DNA of 64,000 nucleotides from Gossypium raimondii (lineage: Eukaryota > Streptophyta > Magnoliopsida > Malvales > Malvaceae): assembly GCF_025698545.1 (NCBI RefSeq), contig NC_068565.1, positions 434,001-498,000 of the forward strand. The letters run 5' to 3'. A model generated the notes under the pieces. That model did no database searches. It was not told where the DNA came from and worked only from the letters and a program-made list of their open reading frames with translations. Below, piece by piece: positions 23,663-35,477 of the stretch (position 1 is the first letter of the stretch; each line of letters opens with the position of its first letter). A program made the position numbers and the translations under genes.

Positions 23663-23810
23663 TATGTTCTGATCATATCTACTCTTTTTGACACAATAAT
23701 GTCTAGAACTACCTATAGCTCTTCCCAAGTCTTAAATAAGAGAACAATGCGCTTCATTAGAGCTCTATAATAAAGGGTCCTCTCAAATACATTCATCATT
23801 GTTTTTGAGG
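23663..23810 (-). mobile_element. tRNA-like SINE, copy 3 (degraded)
   Basis: In reverse complement it follows the body and 3' part of the SINE-like copies at 19525 and 36367 ('gaagagctataggtagttctagacatt'). The box B end is decayed. Confidence 0.45.
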
Positions 23811-23829
23811 TATTGTACGTTTTTATAAA

Positions 23830-24215
23830 ATTTAAATAATTGTTTTTTTTTATTTTTGTCACATGTTAAAATGCGAGGCTACTACGTGTTACCATGCTCC
23901 TGGTCGTGAGTGTCACGTCATCGTATTTTAACAGTATTAGTAGAGTTGTCCACGGGCCAGGCTGGTCCGAATTCGGGCTGAGCCCTAACAAAATTCTACG
24001 CCCGATTGATAGGCTTCAGGCCCACTTTTCAGAAGGGCCATCCGACTCGACCCATAGACAAGTCTAAATATTAGTCATATACCTAAAAGAAATACTAATT
24101 AAGTTGGTTTACGATTTTCAAGTTTGGTTACCAGTTAGAATAAAAAAAAACTAAATACAAATTAGTAAATATAAGTTACTAAGTTTAGATACCTTACTAT
24201 ATATTAACCGAAATA
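23830..24215. mobile_element. 5'-truncated Mutator-type MITE interrupted by a small element
   Basis: Corresponds to the right two thirds of the element at 16320-16748: 'aaaatgcgaggct', 'gtcacgtca' and 'cgtattttaacagt' on one side, then 'ggtttacgattttcaagtttggtt' and a TATATATTAACC end. The match is interrupted at 23941-24066 by a distinct inserted element. Confidence 0.7.
23941..24066. mobile_element. Nested 126-bp hAT-like MITE
   Basis: The ends TAGAGTTGTCCACGGGCC and GACCCATAGACAAGTCTA are imperfect inverted repeats. Flanking octamers AGTATTAG (23933-23940) and AATATTAG (24067-24074) match at 7 of 8. It sits inside the MITE remnant at 23830-24215, so it inserted later. A longer relative may be 35478-35951. 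Confidence 0.7.
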
Positions 24216-25738
24216 CGTATAATTAGACCTAAACCTAAATACTCGAAATCCCATTTTGCGAACACCCGAAAAGACCCAATAGCTTTTGAGGCTATTAGAG
24301 CCTTAATTAATGTGTATAACAATTAGTTTACACTAATTAAGCGCCATTATTAACATCATTACTCTAAAAAAAACACATGATTATGGTACATAGGTTAAGC
24401 TTTATCCACTCCAATGTATGGTCCTAACGTTTACTTTATTTCTCTCTTTTTCTTTTTGCTAAGCCATGCTGTAATATTATTCTCCAACATTTCAACTTTC
24501 TTAACTTCTTAGCTTTAAATTCATTAAATTAATGTTTTTTATAATAAAAAAAATTAAGATAAAAAGTTATCAAACAACCATTTTTCCGGTGGGTTGATTA
24601 AAATATGAAATAAAAAGCTTTAAAATTCAACTTATTTTGGTTAAAATACTATAAAGGCCCTTGTACTGAGTATTGGATTGCGTTTTGTTCATTCTATTAA
24701 AACAAAGGTTAAAAATTCCATCCATTTCAACTGTTAAAAACTGATATTTGTACGTCAACATGAGGCACGACATGCTATGTATCATTGTCTGGTTCTTACG
24801 TCAGCAATACCACTTTTCAATAGGAATGACCAATTTGCTCATTAATCTAACATATAGTGAATTTTTGAGTAAATGAGATAAAATACAATCTAACTTCTAA
24901 TACAAAGTCTCAATCATATTTTTATGACTTTTTTTTATATGCATAGAAAAAAGTTTAGTCGATACGAGAGCCTGATAATGGGCTTGGTCCTTAAAATGGA
25001 AAAAAATTATAAAATTATAAAATGTTATAATAATAAATTTATTTTTGACTCCTCAATAATTTATAATTCTATTTCTCCCCTTAATTTTTTTCTAGCATCA
25101 CTCATGGTTGGTATTATATCAATAGATGTCGTATTAATCGGTACGTATCGATTTCGTTATAAAACAAAATGTTACCTTAGTTTCATTATCCATCTCTATC
25201 AACATATACCAATACATATTTTTATATATTATTAAAAATTTTGAAACTAAAATTATAAATCAAAACAAATTATTACTATTTTAAATATAAAATTTTAAAA
25301 TTCAAATACAATGGAAGAATGGATTGGACTCTCCCATCCCTAAATACATCTAGAATTTATATATAAAAATATTTAAAACATCGATAAATCTAAAATATTA
25401 CCCCGATATATGCCAATTCTATAGATATAAATTTATACAAGAATTGAAAGGAATAATAAAAGGCAATCAAAATGATTGAAATTTATATTCTCACAAATCT
25501 CGAAATAATTAACTTTTATGTATTATAAAATGGGTAAATTACACTAGTAGTCAATCAACTATAAGTAAATTTCTTTTTTAATCACTGAAATGTTATAAAA
25601 TCTCTTCTTCTTTTTTTATCACTCAACTATTTAAATTTTTTGTCACTAATTATTAATTATCAACAAAAAATTAACTTAAAAACTTTTAAAATCGGCAACA
25701 TGATTAAAAATTATATTTTCATGAATAAGACAAAAGAA
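24216..25738. other. Intergenic; includes MITE family G copy 2 at 24640-24900
   Basis: Mostly A/T with no convincing gene. The block at 24640-24900 repeats the 'ctgttaaaaactgat...atgaggcacgacatgc' core of the element at 22920-23170. The 103-codon frame starting at 24924 has low-complexity composition and no family resemblance. Confidence 0.45.
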
Positions 25739-25741
25739 TTA

Positions 25742-25891
25742 GGGTGAGTTTGAATGGGCGGTGCGTTTACCTGCGGTTAGTGTAAAAACAGCGGTGGCGG
25801 TGAGATTAGATACTATAGCTATACTGTAGCGTGAGACAAAAAGTAAACTAAACGCACCGCACTACACCCAATCGCCCATCCAAACCCACCC
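25742..25891. mobile_element. PIF/Harbinger-type (Tourist-like) MITE, complete 150-bp copy
   Basis: Starts GGGTGAGTTTGAATGGGCGG and ends CGCCCATCCAAACCCACCC, flanked by TTA at 25739-25741 and 25892-25894. A TTA/TAA 3-bp duplication marks the PIF/Harbinger superfamily. A right-truncated copy lies at 37177-37300. It stands about 270 bases downstream of the DUF1645 gene stop. Confidence 0.88.
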
Positions 25892-26157
25892 TTAGTCTGA
25901 ATCACAAAAAATTAAGATTAGTTTCCCAAACAAGCCCAACCAAAGGGTAAATTGAAGTTATTTTCTCTGGACTTTTTATTTTTTTTCCATATATGTATTT
26001 TTCAAATATATAAATAATTTTAAAAATTAAATAATTTATGTCTTTGAAAAATATTACCACATCAACATTCCTCTCGAACATGAATAATTTCATAAATAAA
26101 CAAAAAAAAATCTCGACAACTCGAATAAAAAAATTAAATAAAAAAGAAATTTTTTAT

Positions 26158-27141
26158 TTATCCACGTGTCAAAGACCCAACACCTCTAGAAATCTCATGC
26201 ATACTACCAGGGTTGAAACCCAAGCATCCAAGGAGACCTTGTTTGTAAGGCAAAAATGTTTTCCGCCTCATCTCCTCCGCGACGGCCCGATTCACCGTAT
26301 AATGCAGCTCGTGTGCCGATACCGGAGGCGTTCTCCGCTTCGAACTCGCCGTCGTCAACGATGGCGCGTGTTTAACATCTTCCACTTCTTTCTTACCCAA
26401 AACAGAGTATTTCCTCAAAGGTTCTTTGATGTTCGTTGCTCTGCCTTCAGATGCACTCCTAAACAGCAATAAGTCCCTCAGTTTCCATTTTTTATTGCCT
26501 CTTTGAAACGAAATGGCTGAAAAGATCGATGAAACGTAGGATTTGGGGGTTTTTGTTGATGAAAAATTGATGGGGTTTTCGAAATTTGAGGGACATTCAT
26601 CTTGTTCATCCAAAATGATGTTGGTGACTCTAAATGGGGATAAAGATCGGCTTTTTTTGTGAATTAGATTGTAATTATAGCTTGAAGATGATGTTGTTGA
26701 CGATGAAAATGAAAATCCAGATTTCCTTTCTCTTCCTCGTTGTTCTTGTTTCGCTTGCGGTGGTTCGAACAAATGCGGTGGTTTAAGCGGCTTTATCTTA
26801 CCACCGGCGAATAACTCGTCGGCTGATAATGAAGTTCTTTCCAACTGGCCGCTGAAATTAAACTCGAAATCTCCACACCCATTGTTGCCATCATCGTCGT
26901 CGTTGCTTTGCTTCGGCTCCCACCCGAAAGGGACCGCCGGTGAAGAACCGACGACGTGAGAAACGCCGTTGAGTTCACCGTACAACGAAGAATCATGAGA
27001 AGGACTGGTTGGAGCGGTGGAGAATAAGAGGTTCCCGCCGAAGCGTTGCGGGCTTGAGGGAGCGGTGATGTACGGCGATGAACATGAGCTGTCGAAGTTG
27101 AACTCCGTCGTAGGGAGCGGCGCCACCACTTCGACCTCCAT
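26158..27141 (-). CDS. DUF1645 family protein
   Basis: A single uninterrupted frame of 327 residues. It shows the plant DUF1645 pattern: an N-terminal block with ITAPSSPQRFGG and SSPAVPFGWEPK, Ser/Pro-rich and acidic linkers, a KKSRSLSPFRV motif, and a KWKLRDLLLFRSASEGRA segment. A conserved C-terminal basic part includes KRRTPPVSAHELHYT and RRKTFLPYKQGLLGCLGF. The family has no established biochemical activity; rice members affect grain size and stress tolerance. The protein is low-complexity and probably disordered with short conserved motifs, and no membrane segment is seen. A TATA-like sequence lies about 95 bases upstream on the minus strand. Family assignment is by remembered motifs. 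Confidence 0.88.
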   Translation of the reverse strand: MEVEVVAPLPTTEFNFDSSCSSPYITAPSSPQRFGGNLLFSTAPTSPSHDSSLYGELNGVSHVVGSSPAVPFGWEPKQSNDDDDGNNGCGDFEFNFSGQLERTSLSADELFAGGKIKPLKPPHLFEPPQAKQEQRGRERKSGFSFSSSTTSSSSYNYNLIHKKSRSLSPFRVTNIILDEQDECPSNFENPINFSSTKTPKSYVSSIFSAISFQRGNKKWKLRDLLLFRSASEGRATNIKEPLRKYSVLGKKEVEDVKHAPSLTTASSKRRTPPVSAHELHYTVNRAVAEEMRRKTFLPYKQGLLGCLGFNPGSMHEISRGVGSLTRG

Positions 27142-27234
27142 TTGTGGCAGTGGGAATCAAAGGTAGAAAGATATAGAAATGGGAAGGTGGGCGGAGAGGG
27201 GAAAAAAATTGGTGAAGTCTCACAAGGGCGACCC

Positions 27235-27241
27235 ATTTATA
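27235..27241 (-). promoter_or_regulatory. TATA box of the DUF1645 gene
   Basis: TATAAAT on the minus strand, 94 bases upstream of the ATG at 27141. This leaves a 5' UTR of roughly 60 bases, a usual arrangement for an intronless plant gene. Confidence 0.5.
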
Positions 27242-27319
27242 AATAATGACTTAGTAGTATAGGAGTGAAAACTGAACCTTCGAAAAGTAGGTAAAGATTG
27301 AAAATTTGAAAATGGATAG

Positions 27320-29359
27320 TAGTTAGAGTGTTTGGACTATTTTTAAAAGGGATAATTTTAAAATTATACACTAATTTTGATTTAATATTTAATTTGATAC
27401 ATGAATTTCGATTTAGTGCAATTACACATTTAGAGTTTTAATTGTGGTTTAAATGTATAAATAAAAAATTAATTTTAATTTAACCGTACATACTTAAAAG
27501 AATAAATACATTAGTTTATTTTTATATTAGATATATATAATTATTTATATTGCAATATGAATACTTAAAAATCTATTATATCGATAATTGTGTAAGTAAT
27601 TTACGAAAATTGAATTAAATTAAAAGATATTATATCGATAATGCGTGACTATTGCCGTATAAATTAGGGTGTTTAAACTTTAGTTAAAATAAAATTAACC
27701 AACCGAACCGATCTAAGGGTTGGAAGGATTATGACTAGCTCTAGGCATTGTATTAAAAAAAACCTAAATATTTTTATATAAATATATTTGAAAATAACTA
27801 TGTAAGAGTTGTTGTTTATTTTATATTTATTTGAAAAATAATTTTTAGAATTTTTTATAAAGAAATTAAAATTTTATTAAATTATGTCTAAAAGATATTA
27901 AATAAAGTTCATTTTGTTAAAATAAGTCCATAAATTCATAACACAAAAGTAGTACAGACGAATAGAGAATCGAACTAAACTGAATGATCACAAATGATTT
28001 AGAAACTTCGTAAAAACCAAATCAGACCAAATCAAACTCATCTCTAGTTCGAGTTCGGTTAAGAATTTATACAAAAATTTCATTATAATAAAAAAATAGT
28101 TAATAATCTGAACCCATCTATTCAAACCATAATTGATTTGAACCTAAATAGAACCAAATCGAAAATACGAGCCTCAAATCTAAAAGACTCAAATACAAAA
28201 TAACTTGAACTCGAATCAATTTAAACTCGAAAAGAATTGAATTTGAATTATTTTAGTCATTAAGTTTCATAAGTAATAATCATTGAATTCCAATACGTGT
28301 TGAAATTTGGTTGGTTTTCCTTTTCACTTCTACCATTCATGTTTTCACCTGATTGGAATATATATATATATATATATATATACCCTTAATTTTTTTAATT
28401 TGTTGATTGAATGAAAAGAAAGGTAAGTTATTGAGTAGTCCTCACTTTGACTACTAAGTTTTTCATCAACCATTTATTTATTTATTTTATTTTATTCGAT
28501 AAATATATTGGGATCCAAATAAATTTTAAATCGAGTCAAATAAGATACATAAATTTTCAAACTTAATACTACTTCACTCTTAAAAAAGAGAGCAATTTTT
28601 TATTAAAATCGAGAAAATTAACCCAAATAATTTAATCAATTTTGGTTTTTTTTATCAAGGACTACAATAGATCTAGAACGAATTCTTAGATGGATTTTTA
28701 TTTTTATTTTTTATGTCTAATATAAAATATTATTGGTTAGATCGAGAACCTACTAAGGTGTCGGTCCGAAATAAAAGGTTGGACTTGTTGATTCGCGAAT
28801 TGGTGCCAACCAATTGAATTGGGTTAAAATTTTTTTTAACATTTTATTTTTATAATTTTTTAATCAAATTAATTGGATCAATGGACCAGTAATTTGACTA
28901 TCTCGACCACTAAACCGATTTTAAAAATCTTATATAACATGTTATCCTATATATTCATACTTTTTTTTTAATCTAAATAAGTGAAAAGAGATTATAAAAT
29001 ATTGAAAAGGAAGAACATGGAAAAGGCAATGTGCAAGCCTGGGCATAAGCATCAAAAGCATGATTTGGTTGGAATAGGGTGTTCATTAGGTTGGACAAAA
29101 TGAGTACACCAAAAAATTAATTTATTTATCCTCCCATCCCCCAAATCTTTAATTCATCCAAAGATTAGGTTTCATGTAGAGTTGTTTATGAATTGAGTCG
29201 GATCACGACTCGATTTAAAAAAGTACGATTGGACTCGAATCAAGAACGATTCTAATAACTCATTTCAGGAAATGATATAGTTTCATGTTAAGTACCCTCA
29301 AACCGACAAAGCAAGTATGTACCAAGGGCGACCAAAGATTTTGGCCTCTCTTAATATTT
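27320..29359. other. Intergenic AT-rich region with decayed repeats
   Basis: No gene was seen. It contains a SINE-like 3' fragment near 27725-27765 ('ctagctctaggcattgta'), a reverse-oriented 'aactcgaatcaattt' tract at 28075-28265, a TA microsatellite near 28361-28382 and a repeat family K block at 28740-28935. Confidence 0.5.
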
Positions 29360-29822
29360 CTATATATTTTTTGTTAATTTGGTCCGTTTTTTTAAACTCA
29401 ATTTGGTTCTAACATTTTAAAAATAATCAAATTCGACCCCTTTAAAAAGAGTCGAATTGCTACTTTTTAATGGAAATACAAACTAAAACGTTAAAATTTT
29501 AAATATAACATGCATTGCAATCAACATGTACTTCATGCTATTTTTATTTTTATTTTTAATATTTTATAAATTTCAAATTATTTATTGACGTGATATATAA
29601 TATAAATAGTGTCATGTTAACATGAAGTACACACATAAACTATATTGTGGATTACCACACAAACATTGTTAAAAATAATGTTTTAGTAAGCATTTTCTAA
29701 AAAAAACGAGTTTATCTCTTTTTGAAAGGTTAAAAGTCAAATTTAGTTAAAACAAAGAAGAATAAGGACCAAATTCACAAAATAAAACTTAAAAGCTAAA
29801 TTTATCATTATGCAAAATAATA
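29360..29822. mobile_element. MITE family C, copy 3
   Basis: Shares the 'caaattcgacccctttaaaaag', 'catgtacttcatgct' and 'aatgttttagtaagcattt' blocks with the copies at 7470 and 21855. Its right arm is inverted relative to the left. Non-coding. Confidence 0.55.
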
Positions 29823-30529
29823 ATTCAATTTAAGTCCTTTTAACCTCAGGAAAATTCATTTTTTATACTTTCTAAAAAATTAATAATTTAATTTAAGAAG
29901 TTTTAACACGAGACTTTTACCTTTCCACCCCCAAAATTTTTAAATTTCATCATTTCTATATACAAAGTTCCCAACTTCATCTTTGTGATAAAGGGATTTT
30001 CAATTCTTTCGAGAGAAGTTTACGAATATAGTTCATCCAAAATCGATAAACTTTTCAATATTTTTATCCCGAATCTACCAAAAACCCGAATACCTAACAA
30101 ATAAACAAGTTCACAGAACGGAAGATTATTCACCCAAAACATTATTTCTAATCAATTGCCATTTTAGACCAACATGAACTTCATTTTCAACAAAATTTAG
30201 TACTGACAAATCCCAAATTCTACTAAATTTCCAGCATCTTTGTAATCCAAGAACACAAGTAACATATCAAAGATGTCTGAAAATCTCTGCAGACTGTTCT
30301 TCTTCTTCTTTCTTGCAGACATTAATATCATTGTCCCAATGTCCACCATTGCAAAACATTAAAGACCTGGTTTGTCCTTCTACCGACAAATAAGGTTTTC
30401 TTTCTTGGCCCCAATGTGAGATTTTGCATTAAATTTGACATAGACAAGAAATTGGGATGTGTGTTTTTTTGGTATACAATTTTCAACCCAAATCTTAAAT
30501 GATTTTTGCTTATTAATTTTAAATTTTTT

Positions 30530-30905
30530 CGGTTAATATATTCTATAGGTCCTTGTATTCTTCATAAATTTTAAATTTAGTTTTTGTATTTTTATTTATA
30601 GGAATTTAGTCTCTCTACTTTTCAAATTTTTAAATTCAAGTCCAATAGTTAACACTATCAAATTTTCTTTGTTAAATTTCTTAGTGTGACATTTTGAAAT
30701 AAAGCAAAATGCTAACTTAGAAGTAATGTAACTAAAAAATAACGTTGTAATGAACTTGAATTTAACAAAATAATCTTAAAAGTGTTAACAGTTAGACTTG
30801 AATTTGAAATCCAAAAATAGAAGGACTGAATTCCTAAAAGCAAAAGTATAGGGGCTAAATTTCAAATTTATAAAGAGTATAGGAACTTGTGACATATTTT
30901 AACAT
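30530..30905. mobile_element. MITE family D, copy 1
   Basis: Inverted arms, 'ataggtccttgtattcttcataaatt' against 'aatttataaagagtataggaac', enclose a core with 'gttaacactatcaaatt'. Similar elements lie at 36545-36830, 42577-42912, about 49970-50285 and 63565-63900. Confidence 0.55.
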
Positions 30906-31079
30906 TTTTGGTACTACCCTTTCGATTCAAATGAGTAAATATGTTTCAAGTTCCCGTACTTTTTTTATTGGTTGGTATTTTTTTTATAAGTTCGGACAAA
31001 ATTGATAGTTTAACTATAGCTTTTGACAAAAGAAAATTTTAAGTACCAAATTGAGAAATACGATATATTTTAAGGGCCA

Positions 31080-31372
31080 GTTTTCTAATAAGCCCTAACT
31101 GTAATGTAAGGTGATGCTGTGGATATCTAATGTTGGTAGATTTGTTGAAGCTTTTAATTAGAAAGCTGCTCCGCCTTCTACGGTGACAAAACCGCCACTT
31201 TGCCGGCTACTGCCACCGGTCATAAAGCTGTTATTTACGTCAACTAGACATAGAGTACATAGAGTAGGTTGGGTAGCTACCCATTTTGAAACTTAAGGTA
31301 GAATACATGTAATAATACAAAGTTTTCATATTATATCATACTTGTACAGTGTATTCGTATCCATGTTTATAA
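31080..31372. other. Unexplained non-repetitive island
   Basis: A GC-richer patch (31150-31230, with 'gctgctccgccttctacggtgac' and 'gccggctactgccaccgg') in AT-rich DNA. All frames are short and none resembles a known protein. It may be a decayed gene or retroelement fragment. Confidence 0.3.
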
Positions 31373-31374
31373 AG

Positions 31375-31905
31375 TTGTAAATGAACTGAGCTTAACGAAT
31401 GAACCATTGTTTATGTTTGTTTATTTATTTTAAACTTATTCATATTCAGTTCATTTTCGTTAAAATTTTAAAATTGTGTTCGTGTTTGTTTATTTAAATT
31501 TATATATACTTATTTATTGTTTATTTATGTTGAACTAACGTGTTCTTAAACATTAAACGAACATGCTCATAAACAATATTTACGAATAATAATAAATAAA
31601 CAATAAATAAATATATTTTTTAGATGTAAAATAAAAGTACAAAACTTAATAATTATATTATAAATAAAACAAGCATGCAAACAATAATTATGTTATTAAT
31701 TATATAATAATTGAACAATAAATGAGTCGTAAACAAGTTTTAAATGATTTATTAAATGAACTTTAGACAAATATAAATGAATCGAATAAGTTTTACTTTT
31801 GTTTATTTTGTTTTATAAATGAGCCTCGATTTTTTGTTCATGTTCGTTTATTTAGTTTTATAAACGAATAAAAACTGAACACTCTGATCATTTACAACCC
31901 TACAT
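31375..31905. mobile_element. Interspersed element with GTTGTAAATGA inverted ends
   Basis: The left end (GTTGTAAATGAACTGAGC) is inverted at the right end (GATCATTTACAAC). The interior alternates 'gttcgtgtttgttta' and 'taaacaaacaat' blocks, so the whole can fold back. Non-coding. Confidence 0.55.
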
Positions 31906-32394
31906 GTACATGCATTTTGTAATATCATTACACATACCTGTTTATTCCGACTCTAGCCCCGCATAACCTAATTTGAACATAAAAAGTTAAGAAAAAAAAA
32001 CCTTCAACTTGTCAAATTTAAACTTGAATTGACTCGAATACAAGCTAGCTCAAACTCGGAATTGAAGAAAACAAGTCAAAGTCGAAATGATTTGAACCTA
32101 AAATAATATGAACAAATATTAACTCAAAACAAATCGGACTCATAATGACTTATCTCTAACTACTTGAACCTTAAATTCAAAATAATGCGTTCGAAATTAT
32201 CTAAACCCGAAATATAACCAAAACCAATAAGAGACATTCCATTTTTTATTTTTAACCTTTTTATACTATAATTTTATTTATATAAATTATTCATGATTCA
32301 CAACGGATTTTTGGTAGAGATAATTTTAGCTGGTGGAACCGCCAATAATAAATTGGGGGAGTTACGCTAAATACATAGTTTGCTCAAGCGAGAC

Positions 32395-32496
32395 CGGAAA
32401 GTAAGATTTCATCACATTCAGAGATATCAAAATAAGATTACTGATCATATGGCCAAAATAGCTTCTAGTGGATTGAATAATGTACAATTGTTTTGA
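32395..32496 (+). pseudogene. LINE-type RNase H C-terminal fragment
   Basis: Translation gives RKVRFHHIQRYQNKITDHMA then KIASSG, matching the final helix region of the RNase H-like (RVT_3) domain, in which HxxRExNxxAD is typical. Here the Ala is a Thr and a stop follows at 32494-32496. No reverse transcriptase is attached. It is a relic of a non-LTR element or a captured RNase H exon. Confidence 0.65.
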
Positions 32497-33183
32497 AAGC
32501 CGTCAGATTCGGTAAAGACTATACTGATAGCTGAACGTAATACTATTTCTTTACGCCGATACTACTTTAAGAATTTAATTACAAAAAAAAAATACAAAAA
32601 TATTAAAAATTCGAATTATTGAATTTAGTATCATTGATTAGACGCACACCAACCATGAATTCTTTGATTGTTCAAAGGCTACACCAATTTAAAAAGGACT
32701 TTAAATTTCTCAAGGTTAATGCTTTATCAAGTCACTTTTAAATGAGACAATTTAGAACATAGGAAACTTGTTGTCTCTTTTTTTAGCAAGTGGTAATATT
32801 TATGTTTTACTTGGGGAAAAGGTCTTTAATTATTGGTCAAATAATCAATTTGGTCCTTTATTATATTTAAATTTAGGATTCAGTCTCTATACTTCAAATT
32901 GGCATAATCTGGTTATCTACTTTTGTAATTTCAATTAGTTAGTTAAAATAGTTATCTTTTCCAGTTAAATATTAATGTAAAATTTATTTTTTTAAATCAC
33001 TTATTCAGAAACAAAAATATAAATTTATGTCAACATAATGAGTTGGATACGATGCTTTTAAGAAGAAAAAAATCCACATCATCATTTTAGTCGAAATTTT
33101 TATTTTTATTTGGTCACATTTTGATTGTATGGAACGAACAAAATGATAAATAATTCAGACATACTAAACATGTAGAACAAGAG

Positions 33184-33375
33184 CTCGGGGGTGAAGCTAG
33201 AAAATTTTTGAGGGGCCGAAATTAAATTGTATAATTTTACCATTTTAATAGCCTGTATCTTTATAACTTTAAAGGAATAAATCAAAATTTTGTATTTTAA
33301 TATGTCAAAATGCAAATTTACCATTACTGATCTAAAATTTTATAAACTATATAAAAGAGTTTAAATAGAAAATTT
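33184..33375. mobile_element. Interspersed repeat family L, copy 1
   Basis: Begins 'gggggtgaagctagaaaatttttgagg' and contains 'ataattttaccattttaatagcct' and 'ctaaaattttataaactat'. The same order is seen in the element that interrupts the RNase H relic at 38605-38850. The right part is truncated. Confidence 0.6.
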
Positions 33376-34594
33376 TCCTTATAAATAGTGATTTGGGCCA
33401 AAAGGATGGGTTTGTTGAAGCCCAATGGTAAACTTTATACAAGACCATCAATCAATTTAACGATATGGCCCTGGCTTTCTATTTTATGGCAGTAAAAATA
33501 AATAGGTCAATATACTATTTGATACCGGGTTTAGTTTTAATGCTCGATTTAGTAATTATTATTATTTATTTGGTACTTAAATTTGACTTTAATGTTTAAA
33601 TTCAACTCAACTCTCGAACAGTCAAGAACCAATCTTTTAAGCAGTAGAATTTTTAAACTCCACAAACAAACGTTACAAGTATCTTATAGAAATATTAATA
33701 AAATCTTTTAAAATAGATATTTAAAAAAGACATGTCAAATCTTTATGGCTGCTTGTGTAATAAAAGGTATAATACCAGTGTACTAAATATTCACCTATAA
33801 TAAAATATTTTAAAAAGAGATACATAACCATTTATTAAAGTACCAATATATTAAATAATATATATATATATATATATTTGTTTTCATATGCAAGAGGGTA
33901 AGGATGTAGGAATGTACATGTATATCTGCTAACATTATCTCAATCTGAAAGTGTCATCAAATTTACCTTATCTCCACAGTTTTCACCTTACACTATTGAA
34001 GGGATAATGAGGTCTAGTCTTACAAAATCATTAAGATGGAATAGCAGAAAGATGAGGTTGTTTGAATAAGATTGAATCGAATACTTAGATTGATTTCAGA
34101 GAAGGGTTTTGAATCGAATATTTAGATTGATTCTAGAGAAGGGTTTTGAATCGGTTGATTTTGGAATTGGTATAAATCGATTAAACTGGGCAAAAAATTG
34201 GTTGAACTGACTGGTTAAATAATCTTTTTAATATTTTTTTATTAATTTTTAATGATTTATTTAATCAATCTAGTTAAACCAGTTGAACTAAGGAATTGAT
34301 AGTCTGACCGATTTTATCACTGATCTGAGTCTTAAAACCTTGATTAAAGCCGAAACAAATATTGGATGGAAATTTGTTCTAACAATAATAGACACAAGGG
34401 AACCGGTGCATTGAGTATAAATTTGTACAAGAAACATCGTGAACTAAGGAATGTGATCGGAAGTAAGAGAACTTGCAAAATGTGCAGCACAAATAAACAT
34501 ATTCTTACGTTGGTCACGTAAAATACAATTTTATTGAGGAGATTTTGATTGTTTTGAAAGAAGATTTCAAAGTGTTGCACTCAAGGCTTGACAT
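33376..34594. other. Intergenic: fragments of MITEs
   Basis: Contains a left-end fragment of MITE family B (33505-33620), a TA tract (33861-33878), a 37-bp tandem duplication starting at 34074, and a repeat family K block at 34125-34335. No gene was seen. Confidence 0.45.
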
Positions 34595-34939
34595 TAGAGG
34601 TGCTTATGGGCCGGGCCGGGCTGGGATCAAAATTTTTTGGCCCGTGTCTTAGGCCCGGCCTATAATATGGGCCTAAAATTTTGTCCAGGCCCGGCTCGGG
34701 AAAAATTCTTAAGTCCGAGCTCGGCCCTTTTTTTTAAAATAAAAAAAATATTTTAAAAAATAAAAAATAAAAAACATATAAATTTATTATATTCGGGCCG
34801 GGCCAAAAAAGTGGTGTCTGAGGCCCGACCTGTTTTTAAACGGGCCCCATTTTTTTGCCCAAACCCATATTTCGGGCCTATATTTTTACCCGAACCTTCC
34901 TATATTTCTGGCGGGCCGTCGGGCCGGGATACACCTTCA
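34595..34939 (-). mobile_element. GC-rich hAT-type MITE, copy 3 (inverted orientation)
   Basis: Begins TAGAGGTGCTTATGGGCCGG and ends near ACACCTTCA. Reading the minus strand, the order of blocks ('ggttcgggtaaaaatataggcccg', 'cctcagacaccactttttt') equals that of the plus-strand copies at 18633 and 20035. The right end is degraded and no target duplication is visible, so this is probably an older copy. Confidence 0.8.
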
Positions 34940-35477
34940 ACAAATTTGGTATTTGGTTTGATGTGTCTGTTTTCGATTTTATCACCAAGTTTTGTCCTTC
35001 ACTTTCACTGAAAGCCTCGGCAGGTTCACAGAGTGAGAATACATTTATTCACCAATATATCGTACTCATCTTACATTCTCTCTCCATAAAATCTCTTTGC
35101 GGTTTTCAACAGAAACAAAAAAACAAAACTCGAAATTAAAATCAAACGTAAACACCTTAAATTTAATCCCAAAACTATTGAAAAAAATCCATCAATTTTC
35201 ATCAAATAACACTTTTCAAACTTCTCCTCAAACAGTCAAAATCCCCACAACAAAGTCTAATTTATTTATAAATACATGCCAAACTGATGAAGCAAAGGCC
35301 AATGTGTTCAAACGGGTCTGCCATAAATACTTTAGTAATGGTGATAATATACCCACCGGCCTACACTTTTCCATCTTAAATTTTGATATTTTTCAACTTT
35401 TTATATTTATAATTTGTGTTTCATAAATATTTATAATTTAGAGTTTAAACGGTCATTGTTATTTTTTTATGTATACA

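Noticed and set aside
24924-25235. 103-codon frame in the intergenic region
   Set aside because: Composition follows the AT-rich background (Ile, Phe, Tyr, Lys, Asn), with no motif and no splice-linked partner exon.
26793-27236. 147-codon minus-strand frame overlapping the DUF1645 gene
   Set aside because: A shadow of the DUF1645 coding sequence in another frame. The 327-codon frame has the conserved motifs.
35097-35426. 109-codon frame beyond the third hAT MITE
   Set aside because: Low-complexity Asn/Thr/Lys/Ser-rich translation typical of AT-rich DNA, with no homology recognised.
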